64,000 nucleotides of DNA from Pantoea latae. Its GTDB lineage: Bacteria; Pseudomonadota; Gammaproteobacteria; Enterobacterales; Enterobacteriaceae. The notes under the pieces were generated by a model. It ran no database searches. It saw only the letters and a program-made list of their open reading frames with translations, and was not told the DNA's origin. The stretch's first letter is position 1, and every line of letters begins with the position of its first letter. Below, in pieces: positions 56,656 to 64,000 of this stretch. The translations under genes were made by a program, and so were the position numbers. Location of the stretch: positions 248,001 through 312,000 of the forward strand of contig NZ_MWUE01000004.1 of the NCBI RefSeq assembly GCF_002077695.1. Reading direction: 5' to 3'.

Positions 56656-57654
56656 TTAATCCAGCTGATGGATCACCACCCACATCGGGCCCTGGCCCAC
56701 CGCGTAGCGCGCCAGCGGCGTCAGCAGGCCCTGTGGCTCGCTGATACGGTAGAGTTCGATATGGTGCGACTTCTGCCCCGCCGCCACCAGATAGCGACCG
56801 CTATGGTCGATATTAAAGCCGCGCGGCTGGGTTTCCGTCGGCTGATAGCCCTCAATGGTGAGCAGGCCGCCATCTTCGCTGACGCTGAAGATCGTAATCG
56901 TGCTGCTGGTGCGATCGCAGGCATAAAGGAAGCGGCCGTCAGGCGTCAGATGAATATCCGCAGCCCAGCGGGTTTCGTTAAAGTCCGGCGGCATCATATC
57001 CAGCGACTGCACGCGGGCTACTTCGCCATGCGCGTTATTCAGCGCCCAGACGTCAACGGTGCTGTCCAGCTCGTTGACGCAGTAGGCGTAGCTGCCGTTG
57101 GGATGAAACGCCATATGACGCGGGCCTGCGCCCTCAACCGTGGTCACCTGCGCCTGCGGGCGCGGCGTCAGGGTGCCGTCGGCGCTCAGGGTGTAGAGGC
57201 AGATGCGATCCTGCTTTAGCGCCGGCACGAACAGCGTCTGGTTGGCGTTATCGATATTGGCGGAGTGGCAGCCGTCCAGCTCGCGGATCACCTGAGTCGG
57301 CGCCTGCGGCAGGCCATCTTCGCCAATCGGGCTGACGCTGACGCAGGCGTCGTTATAGGAGCCGCAGAACAGAAAGCGGCCGGCGCGATCGGTGGAAATA
57401 TGGGTCGGGCTGCCCGGCAGCGGCGCGTCGCCCGCTTCGCTCAGGGTGCCGTCGGCGGCAATGCGGAACGCCAGCACGCGGAAGTTCGGGCGCACGCCGA
57501 CATAGAGAAAATCTTTCTTCGGGCTGACCACCATCGGCTGAACCTGGCCGGAGACGTCCGTCACCTGCAACAGCGAAAGTGCGCCCTCTTCATCTAACCG
57601 CCACGCGTGGATCTGCTGGCTCTCGGGACTGGCGGTATAAACGACTTGTTTCAT
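56656..57654 (-). CDS. pgl: 6-phosphogluconolactonase
   Basis: Seven-bladed beta-propeller lactonase (332 aa; E. coli Pgl/YbhE 331) that hydrolyses 6-phosphogluconolactone in the pentose phosphate pathway. The repeat blades contain [46 protein letters not shown] and [17 protein letters not shown]. No signal peptide. It is a single gene diverging from ybhA. Confidence 0.96.
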   Translation of the reverse strand: MKQVVYTASPESQQIHAWRLDEEGALSLLQVTDVSGQVQPMVVSPKKDFLYVGVRPNFRVLAFRIAADGTLSEAGDAPLPGSPTHISTDRAGRFLFCGSYNDACVSVSPIGEDGLPQAPTQVIRELDGCHSANIDNANQTLFVPALKQDRICLYTLSADGTLTPRPQAQVTTVEGAGPRHMAFHPNGSYAYCVNELDSTVDVWALNNAHGEVARVQSLDMMPPDFNETRWAADIHLTPDGRFLYACDRTSSTITIFSVSEDGGLLTIEGYQPTETQPRGFNIDHSGRYLVAAGQKSHHIELYRISEPQGLLTPLARYAVGQGPMWVVIHQLD

Positions 57655-57813
57655 GCATTCTCCTTGTTCGCAGCCTGTCTGTAGTATCTCTGTGGCTCAC
57701 TGTAGCCTGTTTTGCCACGGTGCGCCGGAATGATTTGTGCCCTGCTTTTTGTCTCAGGACCGCGCCCGGGTGTAGACTCGATGCCTCGTTAATCCCTTCA
57801 GACGGAATAAGTC

Positions 57814-58632
57814 ATGAGCTATCGCGTAATCGCCCTCGACCTCGACGGCACACTGCTGACGCCCGCTAAAACCATCCTGCCTCAGTCGATCGAGGCGCTG
57901 AAACGCGCGCGGCAGGCGGGCGTTAAGGTGGCTATCGTCACCGGGCGTCACCACTGCGCCATCCACCCTTTTTATCAGGCGCTGGAACTCGATACACCCG
58001 CAATCTGCTGTAACGGCACCTATTTGTATGATTATCAGGCGAAAAAGGTGCTGACGGCCGATCCGCTGGACAAGGCTCAGGCGCTGCGCGTGATTGAAAT
58101 GCTGGATGACCAGCACATTCACGGTTTGCTCTACGTGGACGACGCGATGCTTTATCAGACCCCGACCGGCCACGTCACGCGCACGCTGAAATGGGCGGAG
58201 TCGCTGCCGCCGCATCAGCGTCCGCGGTTTGTGCAGGTGCCGGACCTGGCGCAGGCGGCGCGCGACGCGCACGCCATCTGGAAGTTCGCGCTCTCCCATG
58301 AGAACACCGACGAACTGCAGCGGTTCGCCACGCAGGTAGAGGCGGAGCTGGGGCTGGCGTGCGAATGGTCGTGGCACGATCAGGTGGATATCGCGCAGTC
58401 CGGCAACAGCAAAGGCAAGCGGCTGGCGGAGTGGGTCGCCTCGCTCGGTCTCAGCATGCAGGATGTGATCGCCTTCGGCGACAACTACAACGATCTCAGC
58501 ATGCTGGAAGCCGTCGGGCTGGGCGTGGCGATGGGCAACGCCGACGAGGCGATCAAGGCGCGCGCCAGCCGGGTGATCGGCACCAATCTGGAGCCGGGCA
58601 TCGCCGAGGTGATTGAGCAACTGCTGCTGTAG
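57814..58632 (+). CDS. ybhA: HAD-family phosphatase YbhA
   Basis: Cof-type HAD phosphatase (272 aa, the E. coli length). In E. coli it acts on pyridoxal 5'-phosphate and sugar phosphates. Motif I is LDLDGTLLTP, motif II ends VTGRHH, motif III Lys is in GNSKGKRLAEW and motif IV is AFGDNYNDLSML. Its stop abuts the convergent modC stop with no bases between. Confidence 0.95.
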   Translation: MSYRVIALDLDGTLLTPAKTILPQSIEALKRARQAGVKVAIVTGRHHCAIHPFYQALELDTPAICCNGTYLYDYQAKKVLTADPLDKAQALRVIEMLDDQHIHGLLYVDDAMLYQTPTGHVTRTLKWAESLPPHQRPRFVQVPDLAQAARDAHAIWKFALSHENTDELQRFATQVEAELGLACEWSWHDQVDIAQSGNSKGKRLAEWVASLGLSMQDVIAFGDNYNDLSMLEAVGLGVAMGNADEAIKARASRVIGTNLEPGIAEVIEQLLL

Positions 58633-59691
58633 TCAGGCGCTCACCGACACGCTTTTAATCTGGGCATAGAGCCACTGATCCGGCCGAATGCCCAGTTCAT
58701 CCCGCGCCCAGGGCGAAATGCGCGCCCAGAGTTCGCTGACGCCGATGCGCAGACGCACCTCGATCTGATCGCCCACCTCCAGCAGTTCCACCACCTGCGC
58801 CGGCAAGATATTACGTATTGAGCTGTGCTGCGGCGGCTGCAGCGCCAGCGAGACGTCGGTCGAGGCGATGCGGATGCGCAGCGCGGTTTTCACCGGATAG
58901 TTTACCCGGCTCACCCAGATATGCTGGTCGCCCAGCGACAGCGCGCTCATCGGGTAGTCGGGATGATGCTCCAGCACCTGCACGCGCAGCACGCTGGTCA
59001 GCTCGTTGACCGGCAGCCAGGGACGCATCGCGCTGCTGCTCCAGACCTTCTCCAGCGGGCCAAACGCCTTGACGCCGCCGCGATCGAGCACCAGCACGTT
59101 CTCCGCCAGCTGCAGGATCTCATCCAGGCTGTGCGTGACGTAGAGCAGCGGGATCTCCACCTGCTTCGCCAGCTTCTGCAGATAGGGCATCAGTTCGCGC
59201 TTGCGCGGCAGATCGAGCGAGGCGAGCGGCTCGTCCATCAGCAGAATATCGGGCGCGCTCAGCAGCGCGCGACCAATGGCGACGCGCTGCTTTTCGCCGC
59301 CTGACAGCGACAGCGGAAAGCGATTCAGCAGCGTTTCCAGCCCGAGCAGCGCCACCAGCGCGTCGAACTGCGCTTTCATTGTGGGCGCCATGCCGTACTG
59401 CAGGTTGCCGCGCACCCGATAGTGCGGAAATAGCCGCGCGTCCTGAAAAACATAGCCGACGCGGCGTTTTTCCGGCGGCAGCATCACGCCCTTTTCCACG
59501 TTGAGCAGCAGGCGATTGTTGAGCGAAATGGTGCCGCGCTGCGGCTGCGTCAGCCCGCTGATGGCGTTGATCAGCGAGGTTTTGCCGGCGCCAGAGACGC
59601 CGAACACCGCAGTAATGCCCTTCGCCGGGATCTGCGCGTCGATATCGATCTGGTGATCGCCCAGCCGCTGGGAAAAGTTGAGTTTTAGCAT
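58633..59691 (-). CDS. modC: Molybdate ABC transporter ATP-binding protein ModC
   Basis: ATPase of the high-affinity molybdate importer (352 aa, E. coli length). Walker A is GVSGAGKTS, signature LSGGEKQR, Walker B ILLMDEP. The C-terminal third is a Mop/TOBE-type molybdate-binding domain ([20 protein letters not shown]). The ATG shares a base with the modB stop; the longer frame to 59730 is modB sequence. Confidence 0.96.
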   Translation of the reverse strand: MLKLNFSQRLGDHQIDIDAQIPAKGITAVFGVSGAGKTSLINAISGLTQPQRGTISLNNRLLLNVEKGVMLPPEKRRVGYVFQDARLFPHYRVRGNLQYGMAPTMKAQFDALVALLGLETLLNRFPLSLSGGEKQRVAIGRALLSAPDILLMDEPLASLDLPRKRELMPYLQKLAKQVEIPLLYVTHSLDEILQLAENVLVLDRGGVKAFGPLEKVWSSSAMRPWLPVNELTSVLRVQVLEHHPDYPMSALSLGDQHIWVSRVNYPVKTALRIRIASTDVSLALQPPQHSSIRNILPAQVVELLEVGDQIEVRLRIGVSELWARISPWARDELGIRPDQWLYAQIKSVSVSA

Positions 59692-60380
59692 CAGGCACCC
59701 ATCCTTTTGCGGCCCCAGCGCGCCAGCCATTCGGACATCAGCAGCGAGATCAACGCCAGCGCGATGGCGATAATGCAGAGCCGCGCCGCCGCGCCCTCGG
59801 CGCCTGGCGTTTCAATCAGGGTAAACATCGCCAGCGGCAGCGTGCGCGTCTCGTCCGGGATGTTGGAAACAAAGGTAATGGTGGCGCCGAACTCGCCCAG
59901 TGAACGGGCAAAGGCCAGCACGGTGCCGACGATCACCCCAGGCAGCGTCAGGGGCAGCGTGATAGTGAAAAAAACGCGCCAGCGCCCGGCGCCGAGCGTG
60001 CGCGCCGCCTGCTCCAGCCGCGGATCGACCGCTTCCAGCGCCAGCCGAATGGCGCGCACCATCAGCGGAAAGGCGATCACCGCCGAGGCGAGCGCTGCGC
60101 CGCGCCAGCTAAAGGCGAAGCTAAAGCCGAACCAGTCGTAAAGAACCTGGCCAATCACGCCGCGTCGCCCCAGACCGATCAGCAGCAGATAGCCCACTAC
60201 CACCGGCGGCAGCACCAGCGGCAGATGGATCAGGCTGTCGAGCAGCGATTTGCCTGGAAACCGGCAGCGCACCAGGATCCAGGCCATCAGAACGCCAAAC
60301 GGCAGGCTAAACAGCACCGCAATGCTGGAGACTTTCAGGCTAAGCAGAACCGCCTGCCATTCGGGATCGCTGAGTATCAT
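59691..60380 (-). CDS. modB: Molybdate ABC transporter permease ModB
   Basis: Inner-membrane channel subunit (229 aa, E. coli length) with five to six helices. The coupling loop [22 protein letters not shown] and the segment [18 protein letters not shown] are diagnostic. It overlaps modA by four bases and modC by one. Confidence 0.96.
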   Translation of the reverse strand: MILSDPEWQAVLLSLKVSSIAVLFSLPFGVLMAWILVRCRFPGKSLLDSLIHLPLVLPPVVVGYLLLIGLGRRGVIGQVLYDWFGFSFAFSWRGAALASAVIAFPLMVRAIRLALEAVDPRLEQAARTLGAGRWRVFFTITLPLTLPGVIVGTVLAFARSLGEFGATITFVSNIPDETRTLPLAMFTLIETPGAEGAAARLCIIAIALALISLLMSEWLARWGRKRMGA

Positions 60381-61150
60381 GCTTTCGGGGAGAATCCGTA
60401 CTGTTTAAACACCGCGGCCGCTTCCGGCCCTTTCAGATAGTCATAAAACGCCTTTACCGCGGCGCGGTTATGTTCTTTGACTATCGCCATCGGGTACTCT
60501 ACCGGCTTATGGCTGTCGGCCGGGAAGGTGCCGACCACCTGCACCTTCGCGCTGGCGACCGCGTCTGAGCCGTAGACGATGCCGTACGGGGTTTCATTGC
60601 GCTCCACCAGCGCCAGCGCGGCGCGGACATTATTGGCGCGCGCCAGCGACGGCGAAACCGTCTCCCAGGCGCCGAGCTTTTGCAGCGCTTCCTGGGCGTA
60701 GATGCCGGCCGGCACATGGTCGGGATCGCCCACCGCCAGCCGCTCGCCTTTCAGCAGGCTTTTCCAGTCGGTTTGTTGATTCAGCGTCACCGGTTTCGCG
60801 CTGTCGCTACGCGGCGCGACCAGCACCAGCTCGTTGCCGAGCAGCGTGACGCGCGTGGCGTCATCCATGCTCTTTTTCGCCACCGCGTCGTCCATCCACT
60901 GCTGATCCGCAGAGATAAAGAGATCGGCGGGCGCGCCCTGCTCAATCTGGCGCGCCAGCGTCGAGGAAGAGGCGAACGACGACACCACCTCGACATCGGT
61001 GTGCTTTTTATACTGCGTCGCTATCTCCTGCAGCGCGTTGGTCAGCGACGCGGCGGCGAAGACGGTGACTTTTTCCGCGGCCACGGCCTGTCCGGCCAGC
61101 GTGACGCTCAGCGCGGCGGCGATGCCCCAGCGGGTGGAGGGTAATGACAT
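60377..61150 (-). CDS. modA: Molybdate-binding periplasmic protein ModA
   Basis: Periplasmic oxyanion-binding protein (257 aa, E. coli length). The signal peptide ends AGQAVAA before EKVTVFAAASLTNALQEIA. Oxyanion-site residues lie in AASLTNAL, SSFASSSTLARQIEQGAPAD and the GIVYGSDAV region. The start at 61150 has AGGAG and lies 18 bases below a ModE palindrome. First gene of modABC. Confidence 0.96.
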   Translation of the reverse strand: MSLPSTRWGIAAALSVTLAGQAVAAEKVTVFAAASLTNALQEIATQYKKHTDVEVVSSFASSSTLARQIEQGAPADLFISADQQWMDDAVAKKSMDDATRVTLLGNELVLVAPRSDSAKPVTLNQQTDWKSLLKGERLAVGDPDHVPAGIYAQEALQKLGAWETVSPSLARANNVRAALALVERNETPYGIVYGSDAVASAKVQVVGTFPADSHKPVEYPMAIVKEHNRAAVKAFYDYLKGPEAAAVFKQYGFSPKA

Positions 61151-61167
61151 GGTTTTTCTCCTGTTTA

Positions 61168-61191
61168 CGTTGTATAGACGATGATACAACG
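61168..61191. promoter_or_regulatory. ModE operator of modABC
   Basis: CGTTGTATA, six bases, GATACAACG: half-sites are inverted at 8 of 9 positions with the same N6 spacing as the moaA site. It overlaps TATACA, a plausible modA -10 on the minus strand, consistent with ModE-molybdate repression. Confidence 0.85.
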
Positions 61192-61252
61192 CGGTTCTGG
61201 GGAGCGTGACAAAATTATCGGCAGAAAGAGAGGAAGGTTGAGCAGAAGCAAA

Positions 61253-61276
61253 TAAAAACGCCCGCTCAGGCGGGCG
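61253..61276 (-). terminator. Rho-independent terminator of acrZ
   Basis: CGCCCGC (61259-61265) pairs with GCGGGCG (61270-61276) around a four-base loop. On the minus strand it is followed by TTTTTATT. Confidence 0.9.
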
Positions 61277-61284
61277 TCGTAAAA

Positions 61285-61437
61285 TCAGCGGGTGGAGCGT
61301 GAAGCGTGTTCGCGGCGGCCGAATTTCGAGATGACGTTGAACACCTCGCCCAGACCGTAAATCAGGCCCAGCATAATCGCCATCACCACCGGCACCATAA
61401 TCACCGCCACAGCAAGGCTTTTTAACAGTTCCAGCAT
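61285..61437 (-). CDS. acrZ: AcrAB-TolC efflux accessory protein AcrZ
   Basis: A 50-residue single-helix inner-membrane protein (E. coli 49) that binds AcrB and widens its substrate range. The sequence starts [19 protein letters not shown] and continues [18 protein letters not shown], almost identical to E. coli. The C-terminal tail ([11 protein letters not shown]) differs from the E. coli tail. It lies between modA and modE as in E. coli. Confidence 0.95.
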   Translation of the reverse strand: MLELLKSLAVAVIMVPVVMAIMLGLIYGLGEVFNVISKFGRREHASRSTR

Positions 61438-61570
61438 GGAAGTCTCACTCAGCAAAGCAAAAAAGTGATTGTAACGTCTGAGGAAAAAAACGCACTGCCC
61501 TTTTCGTGCTTTTACTTTTTACGCCCGGCACCGCTATGATCGCTATATTTCCCCGTTCTGGAGCACCGCT

Positions 61571-62353
61571 ATGCAGGCTGAACTTTCCCTCTCTATCCGG
61601 CTGCAGCAAAAGCTGTTCGCCGATCCGCGCCGCATGGCGCTACTGAAGCGCATTCGCGAAACCGGCTCTATTAGCCAGGGCGCAAAGCTGGCGGGCATCA
61701 GCTACAAAAGCGCCTGGGACGCCATTAACGAGATGAACCAGCTGGCGGATGAAACGCTGGTCGAGCGCGCCACCGGCGGCAAAGGCGGCGGCGGCGCGCA
61801 GCTGACGCGCTACGGCGAGCGGCTTATTCAGCTGTTTCATCTGCTGGAGCAGATCCAGCAAAAGGCGTTCGACGCGCTGCAAAACGACTCGGTGCCGCTC
61901 GACAGCCTGCTGGCGACCATCGCCCGCGTCTCGCTGCAGACCAGCGCGCGCAACCAGCTGTTCGGCACCGTGGTGGCCCATGACGACCAGCATGTAGTAC
62001 AGCATTTGCAGGTGCGGCTGGCCGACGGTGCCAACCAGATCAACGTCGCGCTGACGCAGCGCAGCGTCGAGCGCCTGCAGCTGGAGCCAGGTAAAGAGGT
62101 GCTGGTGTTAATTAAGGCGCCGTGGATCCAGGTGAGCCGCGAAGCGTCGCAGTCTGATAACCAGCTGCGCGCGCAGATTGGCCAGATTGAGCCTGGCGAG
62201 CAGATGAGCGAAGTGCTGATGACGCTGCCGAGCGGCGAAACCCTCTGCGCCACCCTGCTTAATCAGCAGGTCGCACAGCTCAATCTGCAGCCCGGCGACA
62301 GCGTAACGGCCAGCTTCAATGCCGAACACGCGATTATCGCCACGCTGCTCTAA
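61571..62353 (+). CDS. modE: Molybdate-dependent transcriptional regulator ModE
   Basis: Dimeric repressor/activator (260 aa; E. coli 262). The N-terminal winged helix-turn-helix contains GSISQGAKLAGISYKSAWDAINEMN and the wing RATGGKGGGGAQLTRYG. Two C-terminal Mop-like domains bind molybdate (TSARNQLFGTVVAH and the NQQVAQLNLQPGDSVTASF repeat). It presumably acts on the palindromes at 61168 and 46446. Confidence 0.96.
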   Translation: MQAELSLSIRLQQKLFADPRRMALLKRIRETGSISQGAKLAGISYKSAWDAINEMNQLADETLVERATGGKGGGGAQLTRYGERLIQLFHLLEQIQQKAFDALQNDSVPLDSLLATIARVSLQTSARNQLFGTVVAHDDQHVVQHLQVRLADGANQINVALTQRSVERLQLEPGKEVLVLIKAPWIQVSREASQSDNQLRAQIGQIEPGEQMSEVLMTLPSGETLCATLLNQQVAQLNLQPGDSVTASFNAEHAIIATLL

Positions 62354-62429
62354 GGGACACGCCATGATTTGACTTCGCTGACGGCTCTGGTTACAACTCA
62401 GTAACTCGATGCGTAAAGTGGGACAAATC

Positions 62430-63902
62430 ATGGCATTATTGCAAATTTCGCAAGGCACGTTTCGCCTTAGCGACACCCGTTTACTCCACCTGAACGATTT
62501 AAGGCTGACGGGCGGCCAGAGCTGGGCCTTCGTCGGCGCCAACGGCAGCGGCAAATCGTCGCTGGCGCGCGCGCTGGCGGGCGAGCTGGCGTCGGAACAC
62601 GGGGCGTTCGAAAGCCGTTTCGCCCGTCCGACGCGCCTGTCGCTGGAGCAGCTGCAAAAGTTGGTCGCCGACGAATGGGAACGCAACAACACCGATCTGC
62701 TGAGCGAAGGCGAAACCGATACCGGCCGCACCGCGCGGGAGATCATTCAGGATGAGATAAAGGATGAGGCGCGCGCGCAGGCGCTGGCGGAGCGGTTCGC
62801 CATCGGCTACCTGCTGGAGCGGCGTTTTAAATACCTCTCTACCGGCGAGACGCGCAAGGTGCTGCTCTGCCAGGCGCTGATGAAACAGCCCGATCTGCTG
62901 ATCCTCGACGAACCCTTCGACGGCCTCGACGTCGCCTCGCGCGCCAGCCTGACCGAGACGCTGGCGAGCCTGCAGCAGCCCGGCTTTGCGCTGGTGCTGG
63001 TGCTCAATCGCTTTGACGACATCCCCGCTTTTATTCAGCAGGTCGGCGTGCTGGCCGAGTGCACCCTGACCCACGTCGGCGCGCGCGAGGCGATTCTGGC
63101 GGAGGCGCTGGTGGCGCAGCTGGCGCACAGCGAGCAACTGGAGGGCATGGCGCTGCCGGAACCGGACGTTCCCGATCAGCTGCCGCCGCTGGCGGAAGAG
63201 ACGCCGCGCGTCAGCCTGCGCAACGGCGTGGTCTCCTATAACGACAAGGCGATCATCGACGGGCTGAGCTGGCAGGTCAACGCGGGCGAGCACTGGCAGA
63301 TCGTCGGACCGAACGGCGCTGGCAAGTCAACCCTGCTGAGCCTGGTGACCGGCGATCATCCTCAGGGCTACAGCAACGATCTCACGCTGTTCGGCATCCG
63401 GCGCGGCAGCGGCGAAACCATCTGGGACATCAAGCAGCATATCGGCTACGTCAGCAGCAGCCTGCACCTGGACTATCGCGTCAGCGTCAACGTGCGCACC
63501 GTGATCCTCTCCGGCTTTTTTGACTCTATCGGCCTTTATCAGGCGGTGTCGGAGCGGCAGAAGGCGCTGGCGCGGCAGTGGCTGGCGCTGCTCGGCATGG
63601 ATAACGCGCTGGCCGACGCGCCCTTCCATAGCCTCTCCTGGGGCCAGCAGCGGCTGGTGCTGATTGCTCGCGCGCTGGTGAAACATCCCGCGCTGCTGAT
63701 CCTCGACGAACCGCTGCAGGGGCTGGATCCCATTAACCGCCAGCTGGTGCGTCGCTTCGTCGATATCCTGATTGGCGAAGGCCGCACCCAGCTGCTGTTC
63801 GTGTCGCACCATGCGGAAGATGCCCCGCAGTGCATCACCCATCGGTTGAGCTTTGTGCCGACCGCAGAAGGCTACCGCTATCAGCAGGATGGCCTGCGTT
63901 AA
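62430..63902 (+). CDS. modF: Tandem ABC ATPase ModF
   Basis: Soluble protein with two ABC ATPase domains (490 aa, the E. coli length). Domain 1 has Walker A GANGSGKSS and signature STGETRK; domain 2 has GPNGAGKST and SWGQQRL. Walker B motifs are LLILDEPFDG and LLILDEPLQG. It is a member of the PhrA/ModF group, with photorepair-protein similarity and no proven transport role. It lies 76 bases after modE. The start at 62430 matches the E. coli N-terminus. Confidence 0.95.
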   Translation: MALLQISQGTFRLSDTRLLHLNDLRLTGGQSWAFVGANGSGKSSLARALAGELASEHGAFESRFARPTRLSLEQLQKLVADEWERNNTDLLSEGETDTGRTAREIIQDEIKDEARAQALAERFAIGYLLERRFKYLSTGETRKVLLCQALMKQPDLLILDEPFDGLDVASRASLTETLASLQQPGFALVLVLNRFDDIPAFIQQVGVLAECTLTHVGAREAILAEALVAQLAHSEQLEGMALPEPDVPDQLPPLAEETPRVSLRNGVVSYNDKAIIDGLSWQVNAGEHWQIVGPNGAGKSTLLSLVTGDHPQGYSNDLTLFGIRRGSGETIWDIKQHIGYVSSSLHLDYRVSVNVRTVILSGFFDSIGLYQAVSERQKALARQWLALLGMDNALADAPFHSLSWGQQRLVLIARALVKHPALLILDEPLQGLDPINRQLVRRFVDILIGEGRTQLLFVSHHAEDAPQCITHRLSFVPTAEGYRYQQDGLR

Positions 63903-63909
63903 CCTCTGA

Positions 63910-63928
63910 GACGCCGCCTGGCGGCGTC
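63910..63928 (+). terminator. Hairpin after modF
   Basis: GACGCCGC pairs with GCGGCGTC around CTG. It is followed by CTCTCC rather than a clean T-run, so it is a weak terminator candidate. Confidence 0.55.
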
Positions 63929-63952
63929 CTCTCCTCCCTCACCGCGCGCCAG

Positions 63953-63968
63953 ATGTAACCGCTACCAT
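63953..63968. promoter_or_regulatory. GalR/GalS operator of a downstream gal operon (off window)
   Basis: ATGTAACCGCTACCAT matches the reverse complement of the E. coli galE internal operator (GTGGTAGCGGTTACAT) at 15 of 16 bases. In E. coli galETKM follows modF, so the gal promoter is expected here. galE itself is not visible. Confidence 0.6.
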
Positions 63969-64000
63969 TGCATCGCTTTTTCATGGTGATATTTAGCGGT

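Noticed and set aside
1-64000. CRISPR arrays, insertion sequences, tRNA and rRNA genes
   Set aside because: None found: no regularly spaced repeats, transposase-like proteins or cloverleaf-forming sequences were recognised on reading.

Overview
The window is a continuous, gene-dense, GC-rich stretch of chromosome from a member of the Enterobacterales. About two thirds of the proteins are recognisable, nearly full-length counterparts of Escherichia coli K-12 proteins. The accessory genes (stand-alone type I idi, DUF2236 protein, suppressor-of-fused protein, GH15 hydrolase, DUF3772 channel) and the base composition suggest Erwiniaceae (a Pantoea/Mixta/Erwinia type). The family assignment is inference and was not tested. 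I see no rRNA, tRNA, insertion sequence, prophage, CRISPR array or clear pseudogene.

Layout. Positions 1-37,000 follow the E. coli 47-48 min backbone (osmF-yehYXW, bglX, dld, pbpG, yohC, yohD, yohF, dusC), interrupted by accessory genes. These include an MFS transporter behind a MetJ-like operator, idi, a chemoreceptor with a sigma-28 promoter, a suppressor-of-fused protein, a DUF3772 mechanosensitive channel, a GH15 enzyme, the L,D-transpeptidase ldtB, and yajD. There is also a CitA/CitB-like two-component system that leads into a binding-protein ABC transporter, a Pit phosphate transporter and a YhhS-like exporter. From 35,600 to the right end the order is the E. coli 17-18 min region read backwards: rhlE, ybhQ, ybhP-clsB-ybhN, ybhL, (yaiW and an OBAP lipoprotein inserted), moaEDCBA, ybhK, uvrB, (an extra UrtE-like ATPase), bioDCFB/bioA, ybhB, pgl, ybhA, modCBA, acrZ, modE, modF. 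The window ends inside what looks like the gal promoter.

How the genes fit together. The right half is a molybdenum and biotin block. ModABC imports molybdate, ModE senses it, and moaA-E make molybdopterin. ModE-type palindromes of the same 9-6-9 design sit in front of both modA and moaA, and moaA also has a molybdenum-cofactor riboswitch-like leader. bioA and bioBFCD diverge from one BirA operator. uvrB has a LexA box. The 872-base gap behind uvrB carries several DnaA boxes and, further on, NtrC-like sites and a very good sigma-54 promoter that drive a lone UrtE-like ATPase with a broken ABC signature. That nitrogen-controlled orphan ATPase, the MetJ-like operator on the MFS gene, and the sensor-kinase-linked ABC transporter whose binding protein lacks the iron-site tyrosine pair are the most promising leads.
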